Shown: positions 1 through 7,987 of the stretch, piece by piece | Position numbering within the stretch: position 1 is the stretch's first letter | How the letters are laid out: every line of letters starts with the position of its first letter | Source of the DNA: Chloroflexota bacterium | Lineage (GTDB): Bacteria > Chloroflexota > Limnocylindria > Limnocylindrales > CSP1-4 | Assembly (NCBI GenBank): GCA_030447745.1 | Contig: JAUJOH010000001.1 | Location: 378,536 to 415,636, forward strand | Reading direction: 5' to 3' | DNA: 37,101 nt | Made by a program: the position numbers and the translations under genes | The notes under the pieces: model-generated | Databases searched by the model: none | Told to the model about the DNA's origin: nothing | Seen by the model: only the letters and a program-made list of their open reading frames with translations

Positions 1-649
1 CCCGCGAGAGCGTCGGGAGCTGCAGCTCCGAGAGCTCCAGGACGACGCGGTGCCGGGGGGTGAGCTCCGGGAGCCGCTCCACGAGCGGGATCCCGATGTT
101 GCCGCCGAGGACCACCGGGTGCACCGGGGTGGCCCCCAGGAGCGTCGCGGTGAGCGACGCGGTGGTCGTCTTGCCCTTCGTGCCGGTGATCCCGATCGTG
201 GGCGCCGGGCACAGCCGGAGGAACAGGTCCGCCTCGGAGACGAGGGCCGGCGCGGCGGAGTCGCCCGCCCGGCGAGCGGCCACCAGCATCCGGAGCGCGT
301 CGCGGAGGCGCGGTTCCGTCGTCGGGTAGTCCGGGTTGATCGACGGCGACGTCGTCACGAGGTCGGCGTCCGTCCACGCTCGGGCCGGCTCGACGTCCGG
401 GCCGAGGAGCAGCCGGACCTCGCGATCGCCGAGCGCCGCGATCGCGTCGCCGAGCTCGGCCGCCGGTCGACCGTCGTAGACGGTCACGCGGGCACCGGCA
501 TCGCCGAGGAAGCGGGTGAGCGCGATCCCGCTGCGCGCCAGACCGAGGACCGTCACGAGTCGCCCGCGGAGCGCCCCGCCGCGCACGGCGTCGAGGGTCA
601 GGGCGTCGGGATCGACGGGGCGTCGGGTCGCCGTCATCGTCGCGCTCAC
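1..649 (-). CDS. murD: UDP-N-acetylmuramoylalanine--D-glutamate ligase MurD (C-terminus beyond window)
   Basis: Cytoplasmic Mur ligase that adds D-glutamate to UDP-MurNAc-L-Ala in peptidoglycan synthesis. About 215 N-terminal residues are present; the rest lies beyond base 1. The N-terminal Rossmann region reads VTVLGLARSGIAL, followed by the ATP-binding loop GITGTKGKTTT, then GGNIGIPL and ELSELQL (usually ELSSFQL in MurD), which separate it from MurE and MurF. The GTG at 649 overlaps the mraY stop by 4 bp (GTGA), the coupling used by its neighbours; an ATG four codons later (637) is the alternative start. It is the last visible gene of the dcw operon. Identity is firm from these motifs and from its position directly after mraY. 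Confidence 0.93.
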   Translation of the reverse strand, partial: MSATMTATRRPVDPDALTLDAVRGGALRGRLVTVLGLARSGIALTRFLGDAGARVTVYDGRPAAELGDAIAALGDREVRLLLGPDVEPARAWTDADLVTTSPSINPDYPTTEPRLRDALRMLVAARRAGDSAAPALVSEADLFLRLCPAPTIGITGTKGKTTTASLTATLLGATPVHPVVLGGNIGIPLVERLPELTPRHRVVLELSELQLPTLSR

Positions 650-1629
650 GCCAGTCGGTTGATCGACGAGAGGAACAGGGTGACGCCGAGCAGACCCGAC
701 AGGATGGCCACGATCCAGAAGCGGAGCGTGATCTTCTCCTCGTCCCACCCACCCAGCTCGAAGTGGTGGTGGATCGGCGACATCCGGAAGATGCGCCGTC
801 CGCCGGTCAGCTTGAAGTAGGCGACCTGGAGGATCACGGAGCCGGTCTCGACCACGAAGATCGAACCGATCAACGGAAGAACGAACACCTGGCCCGTGAT
901 CAGGGCGATGACGGCGAGCGTCGCGCCGAGGGCGAGCGAGCCCGAGTCGCCCATGATGATCTGGGCCGGATGAACGTTGAACCACAGGAACCCGAGCAGC
1001 GCGCCGATGATCAGCGCGCAGAGGAACGCGATCTGGGGCTGCTGGTCCGGCTGGTTGAGCAGCGCGATCAGCAGGAATGCAACGAACGAGAAGACGAGCG
1101 TCCCGCCCGCCAGGCCGTCGAGACCGTCCGTGATGTTCACGCCGTTGCTGGCGGCGACGATCGCGAAGGCGGCAATCACCATGTATGCCCAAGGCTCGAT
1201 CGTGACCGCGCCGATGAACGGGACGAGGATGCCGGTGATCGCGTACGTCCCCTGGATCTGGAACGCCGCCACGCCGGCCACGACGACGAGCCAGAGCATC
1301 TTCTGCCGGGCCCGGATCCCCTCGCCGGTCTTGGCGTTCAGGTAGTCGTCGAAGGCGCCCAGGATGCCGACGAAGGCCAGCGCCGCCAGCGGGGCGACCA
1401 CGCCGCGCTCCGGCGTGCCGCGCAGCAACACGAAGAGGATGACCACCACACTGATGACCAGGAGCCCGCCCATGGTGGGAGTGCCCTGCTTGATGAGGTG
1501 CGTCTCCGGCCCCTCCTCGCGGATCTGCTTGCCCATCCCGACGAAGCGCAGCAGCCGGATGTAGGGCGGCATGAGGATGACCACGATGGCAAAGGCGAGG
1601 AGGAGTCCCTGGATCAGCTCGAGCGTCAT
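646..1629 (-). CDS. mraY: Phospho-N-acetylmuramoyl-pentapeptide-transferase MraY
   Basis: Integral membrane enzyme that transfers phospho-MurNAc-pentapeptide to undecaprenyl phosphate, making lipid I. The 327 residues are within the family's usual size range. Visible MraY motifs in order: GTPTMGGLL, the aspartate pair in AFDDYLNAKTGEGI, NGVNITDGLDGLAGG, IIMGDSGSLALGA, and the C-terminal histidine motif HHHFELGGWDEEKITLRFW. Multiple hydrophobic segments fit the ten-helix fold. Its start overlaps the murF stop by 4 bp and its stop overlaps the murD start, so it is translationally coupled inside the dcw operon. No anomaly seen. Confidence 0.97.
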   Translation of the reverse strand: MTLELIQGLLLAFAIVVILMPPYIRLLRFVGMGKQIREEGPETHLIKQGTPTMGGLLVISVVVILFVLLRGTPERGVVAPLAALAFVGILGAFDDYLNAKTGEGIRARQKMLWLVVVAGVAAFQIQGTYAITGILVPFIGAVTIEPWAYMVIAAFAIVAASNGVNITDGLDGLAGGTLVFSFVAFLLIALLNQPDQQPQIAFLCALIIGALLGFLWFNVHPAQIIMGDSGSLALGATLAVIALITGQVFVLPLIGSIFVVETGSVILQVAYFKLTGGRRIFRMSPIHHHFELGGWDEEKITLRFWIVAILSGLLGVTLFLSSINRLA

Positions 1630-3131
1630 CGCGTCGTTCCGATGACCAGCGGTCCTGCCGAGGGCCTCGAGCCGCTGTCGCCGAGCTCGTCGCGGAGTGC
1701 ATTGACGAGCAGGTCGAGCGCGATCCCGCGGGATGCCTTGACGAGGACGACGTCGCCCTCGCGCAGTCGCGGTCGCAGCAGATCGAGCGCGGCGTCACGG
1801 TCCGGTGCGACGAGAACCCGGTCATCGGCCAGACCCGCCCCGCGAGCGCCGTCCGCGATGCCGCCCGCCTCGGCCCCGACGACGACCAGCACGTCCGCCA
1901 CCCGGGCGGCCGCGGCGCCGACGTCGCGATGACCGGCGTCGTGGCCGGCGCCGAGCTCCAGCATCGTGCCGAGCACGGCGATCCGACGACCGGGCAGGCC
2001 GGCGAGGAGATCGAGTGCCGCGCGCACCGAGGCAGGCGAGGCGTTGTAGGAGTCGTCGACGAGGGTCACGCCGCCCGCGCGGTGGAGCTCGCCCCGGTTC
2101 GGCGCGGACCACCCCTTGGCCAGGCCGCCGGCGATCTGGTCCAGGTCGAGACCGGCCGCGATGCCCGTCGCTGCGGCGGCGAGGGCGTTGTGGACGGCGA
2201 GCCGCCCGAGCGTCGGGACCGCAACCGCGACACTTCGGCCACCGGAGCGGAGCGTGAAGGCCATGCCCTCGACGCCGCGCGACGTCACGTCGTCCGCGCT
2301 CACGTCGGCGTCGGGCGCGAAGCCGTAGGTCAGCGTCCGGGCTGCCGTCCGGGCGGCCATCCGCCGGACGCGCCCGTCGTCCGCGTTGAGGATCGCGACG
2401 CCGTCGACTGGCAGCGCCTCGACCAGCTCGCCCTTGGCCTGCTCGATCGCCTCGAGGCTGCCGATCCGCGACAGATGAACGCGCTCCACCGCGGTCACCA
2501 CGCCGAGACGCGGACGCGCGATCCGGGCGAGGTCGCGGATCTCGCCGCCGAGGTACATGCCCATCTCCAGCACGGCGGCCTCGTGCTCGGGCGCGAGGTC
2601 GAGGACGGTCAGCGGCAACCCGATCTCGTTGTTCTGGTTGCCGACGTTGCGAAGCGTCCGGTACCGGGCGCCGAGGACCGCAGCGGCCGCCTCCTTCGTC
2701 GAGGTCTTGGCGATGCTTCCGGTCACGCCGACGACGATCGGATCGAACCTCGTGCGCCATGCCGCGGCCAGCGCCTGGAGCGCCGCGACGCCGTCCCTGA
2801 CCCTGACCACGGACGCGTCGCCGAGCGCCGACGGATCGACCGGCGGCCGCGTCACGAGGACGGCGGCCGCTCCGCGTGCGACGGCCGCGTCCAGGAACCG
2901 GTGACCGTCGGTCTGCTCGCCCGGCAGCGCGACGAACAGCTGGCCCGGCAGCACGCGACGGGAGTCGACCGCCGCGCCACGGATCGGACGGCTCGAGCGG
3001 GTGAGCAGCCGGCCGCCGGTGATGGCCGCGACTTCCGTGGCCGTGAACGCCGGGCCGCGCCCGTCGCCCGGCCGCGAGGGTGACGGCGCGACGTCGGTCA
3101 CGGCGGCCAGTGTCGCACAGCCGCCGGTCAC
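1626..3131 (-). CDS. murF: UDP-N-acetylmuramoyl-tripeptide--D-alanyl-D-alanine ligase MurF
   Basis: Adds D-Ala-D-Ala to the UDP-MurNAc tripeptide in the cytoplasm. The N-terminal MurF domain (DSRRVLPGQLFVALPG, GHRFLDAAVARGAAAVLV) is followed by NVGNQNNEIGLPLTVL, LEMGMYLGGEI, the GSLEAIEQAKGELVEAL stretch and DDSYNASPASVRAAL, all typical of MurF rather than MurE. The ATP loop reads GVTGSIAKTSTKE, with Ala where most Mur ligases have Gly. The GTG at 3131 overlaps the ftsI stop by 4 bp; a second GTG 11 codons downstream (before TDVAPS) is a possible start. No murE lies between ftsI and this gene, which is unusual for a dcw cluster. Confidence 0.94.
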   Translation of the reverse strand: MTGGCATLAAVTDVAPSPSRPGDGRGPAFTATEVAAITGGRLLTRSSRPIRGAAVDSRRVLPGQLFVALPGEQTDGHRFLDAAVARGAAAVLVTRPPVDPSALGDASVVRVRDGVAALQALAAAWRTRFDPIVVGVTGSIAKTSTKEAAAAVLGARYRTLRNVGNQNNEIGLPLTVLDLAPEHEAAVLEMGMYLGGEIRDLARIARPRLGVVTAVERVHLSRIGSLEAIEQAKGELVEALPVDGVAILNADDGRVRRMAARTAARTLTYGFAPDADVSADDVTSRGVEGMAFTLRSGGRSVAVAVPTLGRLAVHNALAAAATGIAAGLDLDQIAGGLAKGWSAPNRGELHRAGGVTLVDDSYNASPASVRAALDLLAGLPGRRIAVLGTMLELGAGHDAGHRDVGAAAARVADVLVVVGAEAGGIADGARGAGLADDRVLVAPDRDAALDLLRPRLREGDVVLVKASRGIALDLLVNALRDELGDSGSRPSAGPLVIGTTR

Positions 3132-4972
3132 TGGTCGGCGGCGACCGGCCCGGCGCTGGGGCGCGGCGGCAGGTCGTCGCGCGGTTGCTCGGGGAGGAGG
3201 CCCGGCGTCATGACCGCGTCAGTGGCGATCCGTCGGAACAACTCGAACGACATCACGGGCAGCTCGATCCGGCCAACCTCGATGACCGACGGACGGGCCT
3301 CGTTGATGCGGACCGCGACGACGAGCTCTGGGACCCCCTCCTCACGGCCGACGTAGCCGACGAACGAGTAGTTGAAGAGGTCCTCTTTCCAGTCCTTCTT
3401 CCGTGCGTCCCAGATCTGCGCCGTCCCGGTCTTGCCGCCCACGTAGTAACCCGGGATGAGCGTGCGATCCCGGTAGAACGGCACTTCCGTCACGACATGG
3501 TTCATCATCCCGGCGAGCGTCTGCGAGATGGCGGGGTCGATGACCTCGGCCCGCGGCGCGGCCGCGACTTCCTCTGCCCCGATGCCCTTCACCACGTGCG
3601 GCCGGACGAGGCGGCCGCCGTTCATGAGCGAGGCGTAACCGGTCACCAGCTGGATCGGCGTGACGGCGACCCCCTGCCCGAACGACCCGTTGGCCAGATC
3701 GATCTCTCGCCACTTCGTGATCGTCGGGTCCTTGACGATGCCGGGCAGCTCCCCGGCGACGTCGATGCCGGTCAGGGCTCCGAAGCCGAGCCGGGTCCAC
3801 ACTTCGTGGAGGATTACCGAGCTCTCGCGAGTAGTCTCGCCGAGATCGAGGGCCACCTTCGCGGCGACCACGTTGCGCGAATACGCGATCGCGTCCTCGA
3901 AGGACATCCAGCCCATGCCCTGCCGGCTGGCGTTGTCGATCTTGGTCCGGCCGCCGTCAAGCCGCAGCGTCCCGACGTCCTTGATCCGGGTGGACGTCTC
4001 GACCGTGCCCTGCTCGAGGGCGGCGACCGCGGTGAACATCTTGAACACCGATCCGGGCTCGTACACGTCGCTGACGACCGGGTCGATGAACCGGCTGGGG
4101 TCCTCCGCGGCGATCGCCCGGTATTCGTTCGCGTCGTATGACGGATAGGTCGCGTGCGCATAGATCTCGCCGGTGTACGGGTCCATCACCACGGCCGACA
4201 CCTTGACCGCCTGGTTCGCGACTCCCGACGCCATCAGTTCCTGCTCGACGGCCAGCTGGAGGCCGGCGTCGATCGTCAGCCGCACATCCGTGCCAGGCGC
4301 ACCACCGTCCGTGACGGTCGCGGTTTCCGGGATCGGCCGGTTGTTGGTGTCGCGCTGCGTGAGGAGCACGCGCGGCGACCCGGCCAGGAGCTCCTGGTAG
4401 TACTGCTCGACGCCGTACTGACCGACGCCCTCGCGGTTCACGAACCCGAGCAGATGGGCGGCGAGGGTCGTGTCCGGTCCGCCGCCCGGCTGCGGATACG
4501 TCCGCAGCTGCTCTGGTTCGAGCGTCACGTGGGGCAGTTCGCCGGCCCGGATGCGGTCGCGGATCCGCTGCGAGACCTCCGGGGCGAGGTTGCGCGCGAG
4601 CACGACGTAGGGCTTGGCGGTGCGAACCTTCTCGGCGAGGGCGGACGTCCCGGGCGCGTCGAGGCCGAGGATCTCCGCGAGCAGGGCGACGACCTTGCGC
4701 CGCTGCTCCGGGCTCAGCTGCTCCGCCGCGACGGCCAGCCGGTCTCGTTCGATCGTCGTCGCCAGGGCCACGACCCCGGTGCGGTCGTAGATCGATCCGC
4801 GTCGGACGGGCTCAAGGGTACGGATCGACGTCTGGCGGACCGCCTCCGCCGCGAGCGCGTCGCGGCGGACGATCTGCCACCACGCCAGCCGCCCGATGAT
4901 CGCCGTCGACGCGAAAACGAAGATGACGAGGAGCAGCAGCAGGCGGCCGCGCGAATCCGTCCGACCGAGCAT
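3128..4972 (-). CDS. ftsI: Septal peptidoglycan transpeptidase (class B PBP, FtsI-like)
   Basis: Class B penicillin-binding protein that cross-links peptidoglycan, here in the division cluster. The 614 residues show a short cytoplasmic N-terminus, one membrane segment at about 10-32, a PBP dimerisation region (RRGSIYDRTGVVAL onward), then the transpeptidase domain. Catalytic motifs are visible: SxxK as GSVFK (Ser308, Lys311), SxN as SRN (364-366) and KTG at 513-515. No PASTA repeats are present. The gene follows the FtsL-like gene by about 14 bp and overlaps murF by 4 bp. Family and active site are certain; the divisome role rests on position in the operon. Confidence 0.95.
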   Translation of the reverse strand: MLGRTDSRGRLLLLLVIFVFASTAIIGRLAWWQIVRRDALAAEAVRQTSIRTLEPVRRGSIYDRTGVVALATTIERDRLAVAAEQLSPEQRRKVVALLAEILGLDAPGTSALAEKVRTAKPYVVLARNLAPEVSQRIRDRIRAGELPHVTLEPEQLRTYPQPGGGPDTTLAAHLLGFVNREGVGQYGVEQYYQELLAGSPRVLLTQRDTNNRPIPETATVTDGGAPGTDVRLTIDAGLQLAVEQELMASGVANQAVKVSAVVMDPYTGEIYAHATYPSYDANEYRAIAAEDPSRFIDPVVSDVYEPGSVFKMFTAVAALEQGTVETSTRIKDVGTLRLDGGRTKIDNASRQGMGWMSFEDAIAYSRNVVAAKVALDLGETTRESSVILHEVWTRLGFGALTGIDVAGELPGIVKDPTITKWREIDLANGSFGQGVAVTPIQLVTGYASLMNGGRLVRPHVVKGIGAEEVAAAPRAEVIDPAISQTLAGMMNHVVTEVPFYRDRTLIPGYYVGGKTGTAQIWDARKKDWKEDLFNYSFVGYVGREEGVPELVVAVRINEARPSVIEVGRIELPVMSFELFRRIATDAVMTPGLLPEQPRDDLPPRPSAGPVAADQ

Positions 4973-4986
4973 CCGTCAGCCGATCG

Positions 4987-5376
4987 TCAATGCGCCGGCA
5001 CGACGACCGGGTCGGCCAGCTGGCCCAGCCCCAGGTCGATGGCCTGCTTCCTGATGGCTGGCTCGCGGCCCAGTCGGTTGAGGTCGGACTGGACGTCGCG
5101 CATTCGCGCGTACAGCTGGTCGCCCTCGGCCCGAAGCCGGGCGTGGTCATAGCTGGTCGCGGAGACGGCGACCGTCTGCGCCAGCGAGAAGAACGCGAGC
5201 AGGAACGCAAGCACGATCCCGCCGATCAGGAACGAGCTGTGGTTGCTCCGGCGGCGAGCGCGCGTCGCGCCGGCAGCACGCACGCGACGGCGCGGCAACC
5301 CCGGCTGGTCGACGGAGCGACCCTTCGGCGGGAGCAGGATCGAGCGCGGTCGCGCTCCCTGGTAGACGGCCATCAT
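4987..5376 (-). CDS. ftsL: FtsL/DivIC-like septum formation protein
   Basis: Small bitopic protein of 129 residues. A basic cytoplasmic N-terminus is followed by one membrane helix (about residues 47-68, SSFLIGGIVLAFLLAFFSLA), then a short coiled-coil-like periplasmic stretch (DHARLRAEGDQLYARMRDV) ending near PAIRKQAIDLGLG. This is the FtsL/FtsB architecture, and the place between rsmH and ftsI is where ftsL normally sits. The ATG at 5376 overlaps the upstream small gene's TGA (ATGATGA); the adjacent ATG at 5373 is equally possible. Sequence conservation in this family is low, so the name is based on topology and synteny. Confidence 0.82.
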   Translation of the reverse strand: MMAVYQGARPRSILLPPKGRSVDQPGLPRRRVRAAGATRARRRSNHSSFLIGGIVLAFLLAFFSLAQTVAVSATSYDHARLRAEGDQLYARMRDVQSDLNRLGREPAIRKQAIDLGLGQLADPVVVPAH

Positions 5377-5570
5377 TCGCCCAGCGCCAAGCGCAGGACG
5401 GGGCTCGGCGCATCGAGGAACCCGAATGCATCGATCGCGGCGGACTCGGCGCGCTCGTCCCACGCCGCCTGGCTCTCACCTGGCTCGCGTCGGCGCTCGG
5501 CTCGCTCGCGAACCTCGTGCTGGCGCCGCCCGTAGGACTTGCGGCGGCTGCTCTGGTGACGCTTGCTCAC
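5373..5570 (-). CDS. Small highly basic protein between rsmH and ftsL
   Basis: Encodes 65 residues from a GTG at 5570, chosen because a strong ribosome-binding site (GGAGG) lies about 6 bases upstream. The first half is very rich in Arg, Lys and Gln (SKRHQSSRRKSYGRRQHEV, then RERAERRREPGESQ). The second half is neutral to acidic and ends in FGFLDAPSPVLRLALGE. It has no membrane segment or cysteines. It overlaps the FtsL-like gene by 4 bp, so it is co-translated with the division cluster. I do not recognise a family. A nucleic-acid or membrane-surface contact is conceivable from charge alone, but this is only inference. Confidence 0.68.
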   Translation of the reverse strand: MSKRHQSSRRKSYGRRQHEVRERAERRREPGESQAAWDERAESAAIDAFGFLDAPSPVLRLALGE

Positions 5571-5648
5571 GGTGTTCCTCCCTTCTCCGATCCGGTCGCT
5601 GGGCTGGTAACCGGCCATCGGGCCGGCGACGTGGGTGGCTCGTCGGTC

Positions 5649-6596
5649 TCAGGCGGCGAGTCGCTCCGCGGCTCGAAGCCGGGCGCTCCTCGCTCTCGGG
5701 TTCACGGCGATCTCCGACGGGCTGGACGTCACGGACCGGCGGGTGACCAGGCGCAGCCGGGGGCTACGGCCGCAGACGCACACCGGGACCTCCGGCGGGC
5801 ACACGCAGCCGCGCCGCTCCTGCTGGAAGAAGCGCTTGACGATCCGGTCCTCGAGCGAGTGGTAGCTCAGAACGACGAGCCGGCCGCCGGGTCGCAGGAG
5901 GTCGAGCGCCGCCGTCAGCCCCTCCTGCAGCGCGTCGAGCTCCTCGTTGACCGCGATCCGCAGGGCCTGGAAGACGCGAGTCGCGGGGTGGACCGGCCGG
6001 CGTCCGGGCGGTGTCCGCGGCGCAACCCGCTCCACGAGCGCCGCGAGCTCTTCCGCGCTCCGGAGCGGAGCCGCCGCCCGTTCCGCGACGATGGCGCGTG
6101 CGATCCGCGGCGCGTACGGCTCCTCGCCGTAGCGGCGAAAGAGTGCGGTGAGCTCGGCAGTGTCGAGGCTTCCCAGGAGGTCCGAGGCGGGAACACCGCG
6201 TGACGTGTCGAACCGCATGTCGAGCGGACCGCCGGTGCGGATCCCGAAGCCGCGATCGGCATCGGCAAGCTGGAAGCTCGAAAGACCGAGATCGAACAGG
6301 CACCCGTCGACGGCGCCGAAGCCCGCCTCCGGTGCGACCCGCCCGAGCTGCCGGAAGTTCGACTGCCGCAGGACCAGCCGCTCCCCGAAGCGCGGGCGGA
6401 GGCGGCGATCGACCCTGGCGACGGCCGCCCCATCGGCGTCGAGTCCGAGGAGGCGGCCATCAGGGTCGGTGGCCCCCAGGATCCGCTCGGTGTGCCCACC
6501 GCCGCCCAGGGTGGCGTCGATCTGGAGACTGCCGGGCGCAGGCGCGAGCATCGTCACGACCTCATCCGCCAGCACCGGCAGGTGCCCAAGCTCCAT
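5649..6596 (-). CDS. rsmH: 16S rRNA (cytosine(1402)-N(4))-methyltransferase RsmH
   Basis: SAM-dependent methyltransferase (MraW) that N4-methylates C1402 of 16S rRNA. Visible features: HLPVLADEV at the N-terminus, the SAM loop DATLGGGGHTERIL, CLFDLGLSSFQL, DADRGFGIRTGGPLDMRFD, HPATRVFQALRIAVNEEL, and SYHSLEDRIVKRFFQ. The C-terminus has a CVCPPEVPVCVC cluster and ends with NPRARSARLRAAERLA, normal for the family. The ATG at 6596 is preceded by GGAGGAGAG. An in-frame ATG at 6647 with AGGGGA upstream would add 17 residues not expected in the family. It is the second gene of the dcw operon. Confidence 0.96.
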   Translation of the reverse strand: MELGHLPVLADEVVTMLAPAPGSLQIDATLGGGGHTERILGATDPDGRLLGLDADGAAVARVDRRLRPRFGERLVLRQSNFRQLGRVAPEAGFGAVDGCLFDLGLSSFQLADADRGFGIRTGGPLDMRFDTSRGVPASDLLGSLDTAELTALFRRYGEEPYAPRIARAIVAERAAAPLRSAEELAALVERVAPRTPPGRRPVHPATRVFQALRIAVNEELDALQEGLTAALDLLRPGGRLVVLSYHSLEDRIVKRFFQQERRGCVCPPEVPVCVCGRSPRLRLVTRRSVTSSPSEIAVNPRARSARLRAAERLAA

Positions 6597-6655
6597 CTCT
6601 CCTCCACCGTCCGAACGACGGATCCCGAGCGGATCCCGAGAGCTCATGTGGTCCC

Positions 6656-7084
6656 CTAGATCCCGAGGCCTTCGAGGGCCTGCGCGAGGGAGTCAGGGTC
6701 CTCCAGCGCGCGCCGGTAGTCGTCCCAGCGGTCCGGCGCCCAGATTTCCGCGTGGTCGCGCGAGCCGACGATCACGGCCTCCTCCTCGAGCCCGGCCGTC
6801 TCACGGAGCACCGAGGGCAGGACGACCCGACCCTGGCGGTCGAGCTCGAACTCGAAGGCGCCCGCGAAGATGAACCGCTGGAAGAGGCGGGACGAGCGGT
6901 CGGTGATGGGCAGCCCGGCGACCTTCGCCGACAAGGCGTCCCAACCCTCCCGCGTGTGGATCGCGAGGCAGTCGTCCAGCCAGCGCGACACGACGGCGCC
7001 AGCCGCGAGCTGCGGGCGGAACCTCGACGGGACGGCGATCCGCCCCTTGTCGTCCACCGAGTGCCGGTACTCGCCGGTGAACAC
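6656..7084 (-). CDS. mraZ: Transcriptional regulator MraZ
   Basis: DNA-binding protein with tandem AbrB-like half domains that controls the dcw operon in characterised bacteria. The 142 residues carry both signature copies: GEYRHSVDDKGRIAVPSRFR at the N-terminus and LDRQGRVVLPSVLRE in the middle. It starts with GTG at 7084 and is the first gene of the operon, about 150 bp downstream of a good promoter. Tandem repeats in its leader (7180-7208) are candidate operators. Length and motifs are normal. Confidence 0.95.
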   Translation of the reverse strand: MFTGEYRHSVDDKGRIAVPSRFRPQLAAGAVVSRWLDDCLAIHTREGWDALSAKVAGLPITDRSSRLFQRFIFAGAFEFELDRQGRVVLPSVLRETAGLEEEAVIVGSRDHAEIWAPDRWDDYRRALEDPDSLAQALEGLGI

Positions 7085-7179
7085 GTGGGTCGATCCCTGC
7101 TAGTGCGGCGACCCCGTCACCTGTCGGAGACCGCCGGATCCGGTGTGGCTGCTGGTGGTCACGCTTCCGGTCGCCCGAT

Positions 7180-7208
7180 GGGAGCCGCTCCCTTCGGAGC
7201 CGCTCCCC
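7180..7208. repeat. Tandem self-complementary repeats in the mraZ leader
   Basis: GGAGCCGCTCCC occurs twice (7181-7192 and 7196-7207), a 15-bp period. Each copy is itself an inverted repeat (GGAGC-C-GCTCC). They lie between the predicted promoter and the mraZ start codon. MraZ is known to bind short direct repeats near its own promoter, so an autoregulatory operator is plausible; RNA hairpins in the leader are the alternative. Confidence 0.5.
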
Positions 7209-7238
7209 ACTTCTAACCACTTTGCGCCACTGGCCGGC

Positions 7239-7266
7239 ATTCTAGCGCGCCGAGGCGTTCCGTCAA
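7239..7266 (-). promoter_or_regulatory. Predicted promoter of the dcw operon (mraZ)
   Basis: On the minus strand TTGACG (7266-7261) is followed after 16 bp by TAGAAT (7244-7239), a close match to a housekeeping sigma promoter. It gives a leader of about 150 nt before the mraZ GTG at 7084. The same TAGAAT -10 sequence recurs upstream of rnpB and icd in this window, which supports the reading. Confidence 0.6.
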
Positions 7267-7987
7267 TGCCGCCCGCGCGGGGACCGGCCGGCGCGAGGAC
7301 CGGCCGGTCGCGCTGTCAGCCCGCCGCGCGTCCGGCCGGCCGCGGCTCCGGCTTGCTTGCCGGCGCGGCGTTTCGGCGCCGTTGCCGGGCCTCGGCTCAG
7401 GGCGCCCCCGCGTCGGATATGCCCCCACGGCATGCAATCGCGCTGCTTGCGCCCGCGACGGGCCAGATATGCGCGCAGGGACTCGAAGGTCGCCTCGACG
7501 CGCTGTTACGCCCCGGTGCCGCCCCGCTCCCCGCTCGATTCCAACCGCGATAGTGGCGCACGCGTGGCCCACGAGTCCTTCTGGGCATACGTGGCCCGGA
7601 TTTGCGGCGTCGTGCCAGATAGCAGTCCCCCGGTGCATCCGCGGCGGCGGCGCGCGACGACCGGCCGCGACGGAGGCGCGATCGACGCACCGCCGCGACG
7701 GGCGCCGCCCGCCGTCCCGGCGGCGCGTCGCGGCGGCCCGCCGTGCCGGCGCACACGCACCAGCACCCGCCGCCAGGCGGCGACGGAACACCGTGGTACC
7801 CACGACGGCGTCGGAGAGGATGCGGGCGTGACGGCCGCCGCGAGATGCGGATCGTCGTGGCGGCTGCCCGCAGCGGTCCATCGGGCCGCCCGTCTCTCCA
7901 CCACCGTCCTCGGCGCCGGCCGCACCTTGGCGCCTCCAGTGGCTGGCCGGCTCTCCGGCCGGACGCAGAACCGGCGCTGGCCCCGAC
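7267..7987. other. GC-rich stretch without a convincing gene
   Basis: About 720 bp between the mraZ promoter and the LysM gene. Open frames exist on both strands, but their translations are Arg/Ala/Pro-rich and show no domain, and no ribosome-binding site plus start stands out. The left part holds a repeated ACCGGCCGG element (near 7283 and 7299). I see no tRNA, CRISPR or transposase here. It could hold an undetected structured RNA or decayed coding DNA. Confidence 0.5.
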
